NCBI RefSeq assembly: GCF_004118935.1
Contig: NZ_CP035375.1
Span: 2,914,001-2,978,000, forward strand
DNA length: 64,000 bases
Direction: 5' to 3'
From: Salinibacterium sp. UTAS2018
Lineage (GTDB): Bacteria; Actinomycetota; Actinomycetes; Actinomycetales; Microbacteriaceae
A model generated the notes under the pieces. It saw only the letters and a program-made list of their open reading frames with translations, had not been told where the DNA came from and searched no databases. Of this stretch, positions 24,690-36,575 are shown in pieces (within the stretch, counting starts at the first letter, position 1; every line of letters starts with the position of its first letter). Both the position numbers and the translations under genes were made by a program.

Positions 24690-25430
24690 TTACGCGGGGT
24701 AGTCCTTGTTGTAGAGCGCGAGCACATCGTTGATGGGGCCGTCGAGCACGAGATCGCCTTTGTCGAGGTAGAGCCCGCGGGAGCAGAATCGGCGGAGGTC
24801 TCGCTCGTTGTGAGAGACGAAGAAGAGAGTGCGACCGCCCTCTAAGAGTTCTTCAATGCGGCGGTAGCACTTTTCACGGAAGGCCTTATCGCCGACAGCG
24901 AGCACTTCATCCACCAGGATGATCGGTTCCTCGAGGCGTGAGATCACAGCGAAAGCAATGCGCACGCGCATCCCGCTCGACAGGTGCTTGTACGGGGTGT
25001 CAATAAAGCGCTTAATCTCGGCAAAATCGATGATCTCATCGAAGCGATCGTTGATTTCGCTCTTCGTCATGCCATGGAGGCCCGCCGTGAGGTAAACGTT
25101 GTCGCGAACGCTGAGGTCGTCGACAAATCCACCCGTGATTTCGATCAGCGGGGCAACGCCTTTGTCAACGTGCACACTGCCCTCATCGGCCAGCATCACT
25201 TCGGCTACGAGCTTGAGCAGAGTCGATTTTCCTTGGCCGTTACGACCAACGACGCCGATTGCTTCACCGGCGTTGACGTCGAAACTTACGTTGCGCAGCG
25301 CCCAGAACTCGTCGGCTCGTGCTCGCCGTTTGCGGCCGGCGAAGAGGTCTTTGAAGCTGCGGCGCGATCGACGATTGAGGCGGAAGCGGATGCCCGCATC
25401 CTCTACTCGAATAACGCTGTTGTCGGTCAT
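24690..25430 (-). CDS. ABC transporter ATP-binding protein, polysaccharide/teichoic acid export (TagH/Wzt-like)
   Basis: A 246-residue ATPase. Walker A is GRNGQGKST (about residue 65), the signature LSSGMRVR (about residue 150), Walker B IILVDEVLAVGD (about residue 170), and the H-loop FVSHNERDL. The VDEVLAVGD form of Walker B and the N-terminal FWALRNVSFDV extension are characteristic of exporters of teichoic acids and O-antigens. There is no C-terminal carbohydrate-binding domain, unlike some Wzt proteins. The ATG at 25430 has AAGGA 7 nt upstream and shares one base with the permease stop codon (TAATG). Confidence 0.92.
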   Translation of the reverse strand: MTDNSVIRVEDAGIRFRLNRRSRRSFKDLFAGRKRRARADEFWALRNVSFDVNAGEAIGVVGRNGQGKSTLLKLVAEVMLADEGSVHVDKGVAPLIEITGGFVDDLSVRDNVYLTAGLHGMTKSEINDRFDEIIDFAEIKRFIDTPYKHLSSGMRVRIAFAVISRLEEPIILVDEVLAVGDKAFREKCYRRIEELLEGGRTLFFVSHNERDLRRFCSRGLYLDKGDLVLDGPINDVLALYNKDYPA

Positions 25431-26230
25431 TAGATTTCCTTCAGCACGGCGCGTTCGGTGCGAGCGAAGACAAGGATTCCTACAGCGAGCAGGATCACGC
25501 TCATGAGCGCCGCTATCAGTACGGCCGACCAATTGAGCTGGTCGGGAAAGAACGCCGCTCGGTAGAGCGAGAAGATTCCAGCGAGCGGATTGAACGCCGC
25601 GAGGGTCTCAAGCCCCAACTTGCCGAGATCGGATAGCCCATAAATGATGGGGGAGGCGTAGAACAAAAACCGCAGCGCCAGTTTCACTGCGCGCTCGAGG
25701 TCGCGGAAGAACACTACGAGCGGGGCGACGATGAGACCAACGCCCATCGTGAGAATCGCCTGAAGGATGATTCCCAGCACAAAATAGACTGCTTCCCAGT
25801 GCAGCACGGCTCCGTTGAAGACGGCGAATAGAGCGAGAACGGGAAGGCTAGCGATGAACTCGATCCCCTTTGAGAGCACGAGTCGTGCTACCCAGATGGT
25901 GCGGGGGATTTTGGTCGATCTGATCAGTTTAGATTCGCGAAGGTATGCCCGAGTGGCGTCGGAAACTGCGCCGTTGAACCACATCCAGGGCAGCAGGGCC
26001 GCGAGCAAGAACACGATGTAGGGCTGTTCTCCGACCGTACGCTCGAAGACGCGAGTGAAGACAAACCAGTAGATGCCCGCCATGACGAGGGGATCGAGGA
26101 TGCTCCACACATAGCCGAGAGCAGACGTGGAGTATCGCACGCGGAGGTCGCGCACCGTGAGTAACCACAGTGTGCGGCGGTATCGGGTGAGGGGAGACCA
26201 TGCTGATCGACCCAGTGCTGTGTGTGCCAC
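25430..26230 (-). CDS. ABC-2 type transporter permease, polysaccharide export (TagG/Wzm-like)
   Basis: A 266-residue membrane protein with about six helices. The N-terminal LTVRDLRVRYSTSALGYVWSILDPL segment is the amphipathic region typical of TagG/Wzm proteins. It forms the exporter with the overlapping ATPase gene downstream. The start is taken as GTG at 26230 because a TACTAT hexamer ends exactly 6 nt before it, as in other leaderless genes here; a TTG at 26251 would lie upstream of that promoter. Neighbouring glycerophosphotransferase and GT2 genes suggest the exported substrate is a wall polymer. Confidence 0.9.
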   Translation of the reverse strand: MAHTALGRSAWSPLTRYRRTLWLLTVRDLRVRYSTSALGYVWSILDPLVMAGIYWFVFTRVFERTVGEQPYIVFLLAALLPWMWFNGAVSDATRAYLRESKLIRSTKIPRTIWVARLVLSKGIEFIASLPVLALFAVFNGAVLHWEAVYFVLGIILQAILTMGVGLIVAPLVVFFRDLERAVKLALRFLFYASPIIYGLSDLGKLGLETLAAFNPLAGIFSLYRAAFFPDQLNWSAVLIAALMSVILLAVGILVFARTERAVLKEI

Positions 26231-26236
26231 GCCCCT

Positions 26237-26242
26237 ATAGTA
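26237..26242 (-). promoter_or_regulatory. -10 element of a leaderless promoter (exporter permease)
   Basis: TACTAT on the minus strand, 6 nt before the GTG at 26230. Confidence 0.5.
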
Positions 26243-26375
26243 AACGGGCAAATCGACAGTCAGCCGCGCTCACGTGCATCTGCGTGAGTTATTCTTCGCT
26301 TTAACGAGCGACGTCCGCCCCACACTGAGTGCGAGACGGACGCTGCTGCGAGGCTCGGTGAGCCCCCGACAGTAC

Positions 26376-27068
26376 TTATACGAAGAGGTTTGCGCGCTCG
26401 AGATCTTCAGCGAAATCGACCTCGATGGCGTAGAGGTCTGAGATGTCTACGGGCTCAATGAGCAGGTTGTCTTCTTCGATGGCGAGCTCGATGCCGCGTT
26501 CGAAGTAGTCCTGGTCGCCGACCTTCTTGAGGTGGCGCAGCAGCGTGGACTTAGCGTCGCGTGAAATGTAGTTGATGCCGACAGCCTCGCCTAGCCCGCC
26601 CTTGACGGTCTTGGAAAGCTCCTTGATGAAGCCCTCAGCGTCGGTCGTGTACTTGACCTCTTCGTCAGATACCTTCGCGGTGTTGACGCTGACGAATGAC
26701 TGATCGCGCGCAACCATGGCTGCGGCACGTTCAAGAGCGGTGGGGTCGAAGACAACGTCGCCGTTCATCCAGAGCACTCCACCAGGAGTGGACGCCTGAA
26801 GCGCACGCATGAGGCTCTTCGACGTGTTGGTCTGGTCGTACTGCTCGTTGTAAACGAACGATGCCTCGGGAAATGCTTCGATGATGTGCTCGAGCTTGTA
26901 GCCGACGACGATTGTGACCTTGACGTTGTTGCCGAAGGCGTGGTGGATGTTGTCGAACTGCTGCTTCATGATGGTGCGGCCATCGCTGAGCTCAGTCAGT
27001 GGCTTCGGAAGCGAGCGGCCCAAACGGCTGCCCATGCCGGCAGCTAAAATAACGACCTGTGTAGTCAT
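26376..27068 (-). CDS. Sugar-/choline-phosphate nucleotidyltransferase family protein
   Basis: A 230-residue NTP transferase. The start VVILAAGMGSRLGRSLPKPL is the signature nucleotide-binding loop, with the acidic metal site in WMNGDVVFD (about residue 103) and a second in AIEVDFAEDL near the C-terminus. Size and motif order match LicC-like and glucose-1-phosphate-type cytidylyl/thymidylyltransferases. It would activate a phosphorylated alcohol or sugar to its CDP or NDP form, possibly supplying the nearby CDP-alcohol-using enzymes (inference). The ATG at 27068 has GAGGAG 6-7 nt upstream. The 201-nt leader holds an 8-bp inverted repeat, CTCGGGTT (27094-27101) with AACCCGAG (27127-27134). Confidence 0.85.
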   Translation of the reverse strand: MTTQVVILAAGMGSRLGRSLPKPLTELSDGRTIMKQQFDNIHHAFGNNVKVTIVVGYKLEHIIEAFPEASFVYNEQYDQTNTSKSLMRALQASTPGGVLWMNGDVVFDPTALERAAAMVARDQSFVSVNTAKVSDEEVKYTTDAEGFIKELSKTVKGGLGEAVGINYISRDAKSTLLRHLKKVGDQDYFERGIELAIEEDNLLIEPVDISDLYAIEVDFAEDLERANLFV

Positions 27069-27257
27069 GGTGGTCTCCTCAGTAGTTCTGGGGCTCGGGT
27101 TCAAGGTTGATGATTTACCTACTGTTAACCCGAGATTGAAAAATACGACACACCTTTGTGCGATAGTCAGGCTAACTGTGTAGGCCGAGAACTCCATAGA
27201 TTTTTGAGGGTTGTTGCCTATTTGTGATGCAGGCTCATTCTTGAGGCATCTGATTGG

Positions 27258-27263
27258 TAGGTT
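27258..27263 (+). promoter_or_regulatory. -10 element of a leaderless promoter (long ABC ATPase gene)
   Basis: TAGGTT ends 6 nt before the GTG at 27270. No Shine-Dalgarno sequence. Confidence 0.5.
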
Positions 27264-27269
27264 TGGACA

Positions 27270-29488
<2,219 letters not shown>

Positions 29489-29513
<25 letters not shown>

Positions 29514-31060
29514 AACTCACCCTTCTCGCGAATGCGTTTCGTCGGGGACCGCTCGTAGCATCCGCCATGGGATTGGTGCTGATCTACAGCGCCGTGCTTT
29601 TCGTGATCGCCATTACCGCCGTGGCGGACCTGCGTACCACCACGGCAGAAGTCGCCGGAGCAACCTTGGTGGTCTTCGGCTCCGCTGTGCTCGTCGGGTT
29701 CTTGGTGATGCCGCTGGGCTGGAATGCGGATGACGCGCTCGACCCACGCAGATTCGCCTACCTGCCACTCAGTCGCCTGACACTCGCTGCCCTCCTTCTC
29801 CTCGTCGGTGCGATCAGCATCCCCACGGTGATGCTTGTCGGGCTCACGATCGCGCAAATCGTCGCGTGGTCTGGCACCCTAGCCTCCGCGCTAGTCTCTG
29901 TGCTTTCAGGGCTGATTGTGATTGGCACGGCGGTCGTGGGAGCTCGCCTCGCGAGTCTCGTCGCGGCCCGCTATCTCAGCACCCGTCGTTTGCGGGAGAG
30001 CTTCGGCATTGTCGCGGTCACTCTCGTTGTGGCATCGCTGCCGATCGCCGTTATGCTCGCGCTCGCCGACTACCAGTCCCAAGTGTTGCCCGTGATCCGT
30101 CGCCTCGCAGCCGCGCTGGAATGGACGCCGCTCGGCGCAGCCTTCAGTGCCCCGGCGTCAGCGGCAGCGGGGGACACCGGCGATGTTGTCGGCAAACTCG
30201 CCATTGCTCTCGGCTTCCTCGCCGTTCTCGCAGCCTGCTGGTACTTCCTCTTAGGCTTCGTCCTCTCGCGGCCCGAACGCAGCGCTGTCGAAACCTATCG
30301 CTCCGGACTGGGATGGTTTCGTCTTATGCCCGCGACTCCGCTGGGGGCGGTTGCGGCCCGCAGCCTGAGCTACTGGGCTCGGGATGCGCGCTACTTCGTT
30401 GCTCTTGCGGCAATCCCCATCATCCCGATCGGAATGGTGGCGGCGCTGCTCGTCGGCGGCATTGGCGCCGACGTGATCGCCTGGATCCCCGTTCCTGTCA
30501 TGTGTCTGTTTCTCGGTTGGAGCGCTCACAACGATGTCGCCCACGACAACACGGCACTCTGGACTCATGTCTCGGCGCACACGCGCGGCTCGGATGACCG
30601 TTGGGGGCGCATCGTGCCCAACCTTCTCGTCGGCATTCCCCTGGCGGTTATGGGAAGCATCCTCACCGTGGTCATTGTGGGTAATGGCGAGGCGCTTCCC
30701 GGTCTGATCGGGCTCAGCCTCTGCGTTCTCTTTGCGGGTCTCGGCGTCTCCAGCGTGAGTTCGGCGGCCTTCCCCTACGCAGCACCGCTTCCCGGGCATG
30801 GGGCCTTCATTCAACCGCAAGCTCTCGTGTCGAACGCGGCCACTGTGCAGTCCTTCACCTTCGCGCTCTCGACCCTGTTCGCCGTGCCGGTGCTCGCGAT
30901 CGTGCTGTTCAATCCCTTCACGACCCTTCAGCCGAACTGGGCTGCATTCATCGTGGGTGTGCCGCTGGGGCTGCTCGTGCTCGTCATTGGCGTGTACTGG
31001 GGCGGCCGCATCATGGTGCGCCGCGGCCCAGAGCTCTTGGCTCTCTCCTCACAAAACTGA
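29489..31060 (+). CDS. ABC-2 type multispan permease
   Basis: A 523-residue membrane protein with about 12 hydrophobic segments and few charged loops. It starts with a short basic amphipathic helix (VKQFLRLKLTLLANAFRRGP), as in fused or duplicated ABC-2 exporters. GTG at 29489 with GGGGGAGGG upstream overlaps the ATPase gene by 25 nt, so the two proteins almost certainly form one transporter. The substrate is unknown. No catalytic motif is seen. A downstream terminator was not found, and DUF3039 is separately promoted. Confidence 0.85.
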
Positions 31061-31118
31061 CCAACCCCATCCGAGCCGGGTCAGCAGAATCACAGACACC
31101 AGCTCACCGCGACGGAAG

Positions 31119-31124
31119 TAGAAT
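31119..31124 (+). promoter_or_regulatory. -10 element of a leaderless promoter (DUF3039 gene)
   Basis: TAGAAT ends 6 nt before the ATG at 31131. Confidence 0.55.
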
Positions 31125-31130
31125 TGGCCC

Positions 31131-31391
31131 ATGGCTGACACCGACATCACAGGCGGCGGAACCGACACTCTCGACCGCGAACTCGAAGAACTGCTCAACC
31201 AAGAGCAGGTTGAAGAGGGCGACCACGAGCGCTTCTCGCACTACGCGCCCAAAAACAAGATTATGGAATCGGCGCTTTCGGGCAAGCCGATTCGCGCCCT
31301 CTGCGGCAAGCTCTGGACGCCGGGTCGCGACCCGGAAAAGTTTCCGGTCTGCCCCACCTGCAAAGAGGTTTACGAAAAGATGAAGGCCTAG
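31131..31391 (+). CDS. DUF3039 domain protein (small zinc-ribbon-like)
   Basis: An 86-residue protein conserved in actinobacteria. The acidic N-terminus (TLDRELEELLNQEQVEEGDHERF) is followed by HYAPKNKIMESALSGKPIRALCGKLW and VCPTCKEVYEKMK. The Cys in ALCGK and the C-P-T-C pair, perhaps with a His, could bind zinc. No function is established. Its stop codon overlaps the stop of the converging pncB gene through CTAG. Confidence 0.9.
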   Translation: MADTDITGGGTDTLDRELEELLNQEQVEEGDHERFSHYAPKNKIMESALSGKPIRALCGKLWTPGRDPEKFPVCPTCKEVYEKMKA

Positions 31392-32680
31392 CGATAGACC
31401 GTGGGCAACACGGGCTCACCGCGGGAAAGCCGAAAGGCTGTCTGCGGTAGCTCGGCCATCGCTTGCTCGCGGTGGTCTCGGGCGGCTGTCGTTCCGCTGG
31501 CACCGAGCCACTGAGCATCCGCCGCTCCCGCCGTCATGAGCGGAACGTTCAGTTCGCGGCCCTCGACCTCGGGCCGAGCATCCTGAGTTTGAAAAATCAG
31601 CTCGGATGTCGCAACACCGTTCTGCATCGTACGAATCGCCGCCTTGTGGCCGCCTACCGTCGCCTTGGCAGCGGACTTTTTGGCGACCGAAACCCACTCG
31701 CCCGCGTCGTTGTGATGGGCAACGAGCTTGTAGACCATGCCGGCGGCCGGGTGGCCGGAACCGGTGACGACCGAGGTTCCGACGCCGAAGGAATCAACGG
31801 GAGCGGCGCGTAACGCAGCGATCGCGTGCTCATCGAGATCGTTCGTGACGGTGATGCGAGTCTTAGTGGCGCCGAGCGAATCGAGCTGAGCGCGAACCGA
31901 CGCGACCTGGGTGGCCAAGTCGCCGGAGTCGATGCGCACGGCGCCGAGCTCGGTGCCGGCAACCTTGACGGCAAGCGCGACGGCGTTCTCAACGTCGTAG
32001 GTGTCGACGAGCAGCGTTGTCGAGGGGCCGAGAGCAGCGACCTGCGCCTGGAACGCTTCTTCTTCGGTGTCGTGGAGCAGCGTGAACGAGTGTGCGGCGG
32101 TGCCCATCGTCGGCACGCCCCAACTGCGGCCCGCCTCGAGGTTGCTGGTGGCGCTGAAGCCTGCGATGTACGCGGCGCGAGCGGATGCCACGGCCGAGCG
32201 TTCGCCCGTGCGGCGTGATCCCATCTCAGCGAGGGGTCGCGCGTCGGCGGCAGACACCATGCGGGCAGCGGCGGAGGCCACAGCCGAGTCGTAATTCAGC
32301 ACACTGAGGGCCACAGTCTCGAGCAAGACAGCCTCGGCAAACGATCCCTCGACGGTGAGCAGAGGGGAGCCGGGGAAGTACGCGTCGCCTTCGCGATACC
32401 CACTGATGTCGCCCGTGAAGCGATAGTTGGCGAGCCATTCGATTGTCGCGGGACTCACGATCGCGTTGCGCGAGAGGAAGCTCAGTTCGTCGTCGCCAAA
32501 GCGGAACTCTGCAATCAGCTCGAGCAGGCGCCCCGTGCCGGCGACAATGCCGTAACGGCGGCTGTCGGGCAGGCGACGGGCGAACACTTCGAACACGCAC
32601 TGGCGTTCGTGGCGGCCACTGCCGATAGCGGCGTCGAGCATCGTCAGCTCGTATTGGTCTGTTAGTAGAGCGGTACTCAC
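31388..32680 (-). CDS. pncB: Nicotinate phosphoribosyltransferase
   Basis: A 430-residue enzyme of the Preiss-Handler NAD salvage route that joins nicotinate to [14 protein letters not shown] at the N-terminus, [16 protein letters not shown], the [20 protein letters not shown] segment that carries the catalytic region, and RIDSGDL with GVGTSVVTG for phosphate binding are all conserved. The start is GTG at 32680; a TACGCT hexamer ends 6 nt before it, so the transcript is probably leaderless. It is divergent from murI across a 72-nt gap. Confidence 0.95.
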   Translation of the reverse strand: MSTALLTDQYELTMLDAAIGSGRHERQCVFEVFARRLPDSRRYGIVAGTGRLLELIAEFRFGDDELSFLSRNAIVSPATIEWLANYRFTGDISGYREGDAYFPGSPLLTVEGSFAEAVLLETVALSVLNYDSAVASAAARMVSAADARPLAEMGSRRTGERSAVASARAAYIAGFSATSNLEAGRSWGVPTMGTAAHSFTLLHDTEEEAFQAQVAALGPSTTLLVDTYDVENAVALAVKVAGTELGAVRIDSGDLATQVASVRAQLDSLGATKTRITVTNDLDEHAIAALRAAPVDSFGVGTSVVTGSGHPAAGMVYKLVAHHNDAGEWVSVAKKSAAKATVGGHKAAIRTMQNGVATSELIFQTQDARPEVEGRELNVPLMTAGAADAQWLGASGTTAARDHREQAMAELPQTAFRLSRGEPVLPTVYR

Positions 32681-32686
32681 CTGACC

Positions 32687-32692
32687 AGCGTA
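32687..32692 (-). promoter_or_regulatory. -10 element of a leaderless promoter (pncB)
   Basis: TACGCT on the minus strand, 6 nt before the GTG at 32680. Confidence 0.5.
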
Positions 32693-32739
32693 CGCGACCG
32701 TCGCTCAATGCTGGCGGGGAGTGTTCGGGCATCCACCAC

Positions 32740-32745
32740 TACGAT
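32740..32745 (+). promoter_or_regulatory. -10 element of a likely leaderless promoter (murI)
   Basis: TACGAT ends 7 nt before the GTG at 32753. GAAGG lies in the 7-nt gap, so a very short leader is also possible. Confidence 0.45.
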
Positions 32746-32752
32746 TGAAGGC

Positions 32753-33589
32753 GTGACTGATGCACCCATTGGCGTTTTCGATTCCGGAGTCGGCGGCCTC
32801 ACCGTTGCCCGCGCCATCATCGACCAGTTGCCGCACGAATCCATCACCTATGTGGGCGACACTCTTCACTCGCCCTACGGTCCTAAGCCCATCGCGGATG
32901 TACGTCGCTATGCGCTCGAAGTGATGGACCGCCTCGTTGACGATGGCGTGAAGCTGCTCGTGATCGCGTGCAACACGGCCTCGGCTGCGATGCTGCGGGA
33001 TGCTCGTGAGCGCTACACCGAGGCGTACGGCATCGAGGTGGTCGAAGTTATCCAGCCCGCTACGAGGGCGGCAGTTAGCCAGACCCGCAATCGTCGCGTC
33101 GGAGTGATCGGTACGACCGGCACCGTCAAATCGCGAGCCTACGAAGATGCCTTCGCTGCGGCATCCGACATTCAATTGTTCACGCAGGCCTGTCCGCGTT
33201 TTGTCGAATTTGTTGAAGCCGGTATCACTACCGGCCCCGAAGTTTTGGCGGTCGCCGAGGAGTATCTGGCGCCGCTCAAAGCCGCTGATGTCGATACTCT
33301 CGTGCTCGGCTGCACTCACTACCCGCACATCTCTGCGGCGATTCAGTACGTGATGGGTCGCGAAGTGACGCTCGTGTCGAGTGCTGAGGAGACCGCGTAC
33401 GACGTGTACAGCACGCTTGTGGCCCACAACCTGCTGCGCGATTCGACTGAACCCGCTCGCCATACCTTTGAGGCCACCGGGCCAGACAAGCTCGGTTTCA
33501 CTCGCCTCGCTTCACGTTTTATGGGGCCCAATATTGTGCGCGTCGAGACCTTCGACACCGGCGTAATTAACCTCCCCATTCTCGATTAG
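32753..33589 (+). CDS. murI: Glutamate racemase
   Basis: A 278-residue racemase that makes D-glutamate for peptidoglycan. Both catalytic cysteines are present, in ACNTASA (about residue 74) and LGCTHYP (about residue 185), with [13 protein letters not shown] at the N-terminus. Start GTG at 32753; translation from 32708 would run through the promoter. First of a cluster murI-rph-rdgB, the usual actinobacterial order. Confidence 0.97.
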   Translation: MTDAPIGVFDSGVGGLTVARAIIDQLPHESITYVGDTLHSPYGPKPIADVRRYALEVMDRLVDDGVKLLVIACNTASAAMLRDARERYTEAYGIEVVEVIQPATRAAVSQTRNRRVGVIGTTGTVKSRAYEDAFAAASDIQLFTQACPRFVEFVEAGITTGPEVLAVAEEYLAPLKAADVDTLVLGCTHYPHISAAIQYVMGREVTLVSSAEETAYDVYSTLVAHNLLRDSTEPARHTFEATGPDKLGFTRLASRFMGPNIVRVETFDTGVINLPILD

Positions 33590-33677
33590 CGATGCGGATG
33601 CTCCACCGCCCCGGTGGCAAGCAACCCGTGATCGCGCCCACCCCACACCCCAGATTTCACCGATAGAGAGAAGACAG

Positions 33678-34433
33678 ATGTCACGTCACGACGGCCGCGA
33701 AAACAACGAACTGCGCAAGGTCACGATCGAGCGCGGGTGGAGCGACCAAGCTGAAGGTTCCGCCCTGATCTCGTTCGGTAAGACCAAGGTGCTGTGCACG
33801 GCATCCTTCACGAACGGCGTTCCACGCTGGATGGCAGGCAAGGGCAAGGGCTGGGTTACAGCCGAGTACTCGATGCTTCCCCGCAGCACGAACAGCCGCA
33901 TGGACCGCGAAGCCGTCAAGGGCAAGGTCGGCGGCCGTACACACGAGATCTCCCGCCTCATCGGTCGCAGCCTGCGCGCTGTCGTCGACATGAAGGCGCT
34001 GGGCGAGAACACGATCGTGATCGACTGTGACGTTCTCCAGGCTGACGGCGGAACCCGCACGGCTGCGATCACGGGCGCTTACGTTGCTCTGGCCGACGCC
34101 ATCGAGTGGGGCCGCGAGAAGAAGTTCATCGGCAAGAACTCGAAGGCTCTCTTCGACTCGCTCGCTGCCGTGAGCGTCGGAATCATCGACGGCGAGCCTA
34201 TGCTCGACCTCGCCTACGTTGAAGATGTTCGCGCCGAGACCGACATGAACGTTGTCGTCACCGGCCGCGGTCTCTTCGTGGAGGTTCAGGGCACCGCGGA
34301 AGGTGCCCCCTTCGACCGCCGCGAACTTGACTCCCTGCTCGACCTTGCCCTCGGCGGGGCAGTAGACCTCACCGCGCTTCAGGTCGCCTCGCTCGCTGAA
34401 GGCGCTCCGGGCTCCGCGGCAGCAGCCAACTAG
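33678..34433 (+). CDS. rph: Ribonuclease PH
   Basis: A 251-residue phosphorolytic 3'-5' exoribonuclease that trims tRNA 3' ends. Conserved FTNGVPRW, the RxxR-containing [19 protein letters not shown] stretch and [14 protein letters not shown] phosphate/metal site are all visible. Typical length. It is followed 4 nt later by rdgB, so the two are co-transcribed. Confidence 0.97.
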   Translation: MSRHDGRENNELRKVTIERGWSDQAEGSALISFGKTKVLCTASFTNGVPRWMAGKGKGWVTAEYSMLPRSTNSRMDREAVKGKVGGRTHEISRLIGRSLRAVVDMKALGENTIVIDCDVLQADGGTRTAAITGAYVALADAIEWGREKKFIGKNSKALFDSLAAVSVGIIDGEPMLDLAYVEDVRAETDMNVVVTGRGLFVEVQGTAEGAPFDRRELDSLLDLALGGAVDLTALQVASLAEGAPGSAAAAN

Positions 34434-34437
34434 CCTC

Positions 34438-35034
34438 ATGCGCATCGTTCTCGCCACCCACAACGCTCACAAAGTCGCCGAGCTGCGCCGGATTCTCGGC
34501 CCGGCTCTCGATGGACTTGAGCTCGTTGCCTACGACGGGCCCGAGCCCGTCGAAGACGGCGACACGTTCCAGGCCAACGCGCTCATCAAAGCGCGGGCTG
34601 CCGCCGCCCACACTGGGTTGCCCGCGCTGGCAGACGACTCCGGAATCTGCGTTGATGCGCTGGGCGGTGCCCCCGGCATCCACTCGGCTCGGTATGCGGG
34701 AACGCGAAATGACACAGACAACCTCCAGCTGCTGCTGTCGAACATGGAAGGTGTGGATGACCGCGCCGCCCAGTTCGCGTGCGCTGCCGCGTTTGTGATT
34801 CCTGGCGATCAGTCGCGCGAGTTCGTGGAACTCGCGCTCTGGCCGGGAACCGTGGCGCGCGAACGCAGCGGCTCCGAAGGCTTTGGCTACGACCCCATTT
34901 TCTGCCCCGACGGTCAACCCGGAACCTCCGCAGATCTCACTTCAGACCAGAAGGATGCCCTTAGCCACCGAGCGCAAGCTTTCGCGGCGATCATGCCGGT
35001 AGTGCGTGATCAACTGCTCGGCGACGAGCAGTAA
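34438..35034 (+). CDS. rdgB: RdgB/HAM1 non-canonical purine NTP pyrophosphatase
   Basis: A 198-residue house-cleaning enzyme hydrolysing ITP, dITP and XTP to monophosphates. The N-terminal LATHNAHKVAEL, the DDSGICVDALGGAPGIHSARYAG metal-binding region (about residue 67) and the SEGFGYDPIF motif are diagnostic. It lies 4 nt after rph. Confidence 0.97.
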   Translation: MRIVLATHNAHKVAELRRILGPALDGLELVAYDGPEPVEDGDTFQANALIKARAAAAHTGLPALADDSGICVDALGGAPGIHSARYAGTRNDTDNLQLLLSNMEGVDDRAAQFACAAAFVIPGDQSREFVELALWPGTVARERSGSEGFGYDPIFCPDGQPGTSADLTSDQKDALSHRAQAFAAIMPVVRDQLLGDEQ

Positions 35035-35068
35035 CAGGTCAACGGTCGAGCGAAGCAGCGCAACAACG

Positions 35069-35074
35069 TAGGGT
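35069..35074 (+). promoter_or_regulatory. -10 element of a leaderless promoter (HEAT-repeat gene)
   Basis: TAGGGT ends 6 nt before the GTG at 35081. Confidence 0.45.
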
Positions 35075-35080
35075 TGAGGC

Positions 35081-35626
35081 GTGTCTGAACATGATGATCC
35101 CCACGCCGTTGACCTTGCTCTTCCTATCGCAGCCCGCATCGCGGCTGCCAGCGAGCGGCACGGCGAAGACACCGTAGTCGAGCGCGCCGTCTCTCTCATC
35201 GAGGGCAACAACGAGGGCAAAGAGTTCTTGCTCGTCGTCGGTGGCGAGCACGCTCAGGGCATCCTCGATGGTGCTCCGGTGCTGTACTGGCCCGAACTAT
35301 GGGGAACCCGTGCGCTCTTGCACGCCTGGAACGACAAAGCTGCGGATGCCGTACGCGCCGCTCTCAGCAACCAAGCGTGGCGTGTGCGCGAGATGGCAAC
35401 GCGAGTCGTTGCTACTCGTCGCGTTGACGCTCACGACGAACTTGCGGCGCTCCTGGAGGACGACACCGCTCGTGTTCGCGCCTCCGCGGCTCGCGCGCTT
35501 GGCACCGTCGGATCCCTCGACGACGTCGAGGCGATTTCGGCCCTCGTCAAGGATGAAGACATTGAGGTGCGTCGAGCTGCTCAGCAGGCCGTCGCCGCTA
35601 TTCGCAAGCGTTCGCCGAAGCAGTAA
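35081..35626 (+). CDS. HEAT-repeat domain protein
   Basis: A 181-residue soluble protein. The C-terminal half (about residues 85-175) holds two to three HEAT/PBS-lyase-type helical repeats, recognisable as WRVREMATRVVATRR, VRASAARALGTVG and VRRAAQQAVAAIRK. These build a scaffold for protein contacts. The N-terminal 80 residues have no recognised domain. No function can be assigned. GTG start, probably leaderless. Confidence 0.8.
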   Translation: MSEHDDPHAVDLALPIAARIAAASERHGEDTVVERAVSLIEGNNEGKEFLLVVGGEHAQGILDGAPVLYWPELWGTRALLHAWNDKAADAVRAALSNQAWRVREMATRVVATRRVDAHDELAALLEDDTARVRASAARALGTVGSLDDVEAISALVKDEDIEVRRAAQQAVAAIRKRSPKQ

Positions 35627-35670
35627 CCCGCGCCTACGCCGTAGCGAACGCCGACCATCCGACCTCGTCG

Positions 35671-36408
35671 TTAGTCGTCGAGATTCTGGTCGAAGTCTTT
35701 GGGGTGCAGGGCGAGAGCCTCGGCCTCATCATCGTCGAGTGTGTCTGGCTGGCCAGCTTCGCGTGCCTTTTTTGCTTTGTGCGATGAGCGGAAGTAGTGG
35801 AATGCTGTCGGCAACACCGTGAGGGTTACGGCGGCGAGCAAAATGAGGTCGATGTATTCGACGATGAAGTCGCTGAGCCACGGGATATAGCCCAACAGGT
35901 ACCCGCCAAAGGTGAGCCCGGAACCCCACGTGAGAGCGCCGATCGCGTTATAGAGCGAGTACTTGCGGTAGTCCATGTGGCCGACACCCGCGGCGACTGG
36001 GGCGAACGTTCGTACGATCGGAACAAAGCGAGCCAGAATGACGGCGGCGCCACCGAAGCGGGCGAAGAAGGCGTTGGTGCGTCGCACATTCTCGACGCTG
36101 AAGAGCCCGGTCTCTTTGCGTTCGAATACTTTGGGGCCCAGCTTGTGCCCAATGAGATAGCCGACTTCTCCACCGAGGAAAGCGGCAAGACTGATGGCCA
36201 AACAGACCCACCAGATGTCGAACTCGATCACGCCGGCGAAGGTGAGCACGCCGGTGATGAGCAGCAGGGTGTCACCGGGCAAAAAGAAGCCGACCAGTAA
36301 TCCGGTCTCGGAGAAGACGATGAGGGCAACGCCCAGCAGCGCGAACGCCCCGAAACCGTTGATGAGGTTTTGGGGATCGAGCCACGGGATGAGGGCTGTG
36401 CCTACCAA
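35671..36408 (-). CDS. DedA family membrane protein
   Basis: A 245-residue DedA/SNARE-associated (VTT domain) protein. The F-x-E-x-G-L-x-x-P-x-P-G-D-like segment here reads FSETGLLVGFFLPGDTLL (about residue 33), and the second hallmark is RFVPIVRTFAPVAAGVGHM (about residue 125). DedA proteins are flippase-like proteins linked to phospholipid or undecaprenyl-phosphate recycling. About five membrane segments; the C-terminal 35 residues are acidic. The start is a TTG at 36408 with GGAG 8 nt upstream; no in-frame ATG is nearby. Confidence 0.9.
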   Translation of the reverse strand: MVGTALIPWLDPQNLINGFGAFALLGVALIVFSETGLLVGFFLPGDTLLLITGVLTFAGVIEFDIWWVCLAISLAAFLGGEVGYLIGHKLGPKVFERKETGLFSVENVRRTNAFFARFGGAAVILARFVPIVRTFAPVAAGVGHMDYRKYSLYNAIGALTWGSGLTFGGYLLGYIPWLSDFIVEYIDLILLAAVTLTVLPTAFHYFRSSHKAKKAREAGQPDTLDDDEAEALALHPKDFDQNLDD

Positions 36409-36575
36409 GGGTTGTCTCCAGAATCGTCGGCTAGGTGCGCGTAGTCGGCGACAGTAGCTATGTACCTCACAGAGTAACGGGTGCTGAGGGGGCTTCGCTG
36501 TGGGGGATACCCCCGGTTCTGGCCGAAATCGTGACGGGTTGCTATCGTTGGGGAAGCAACTATCGAAAGGGCGCT

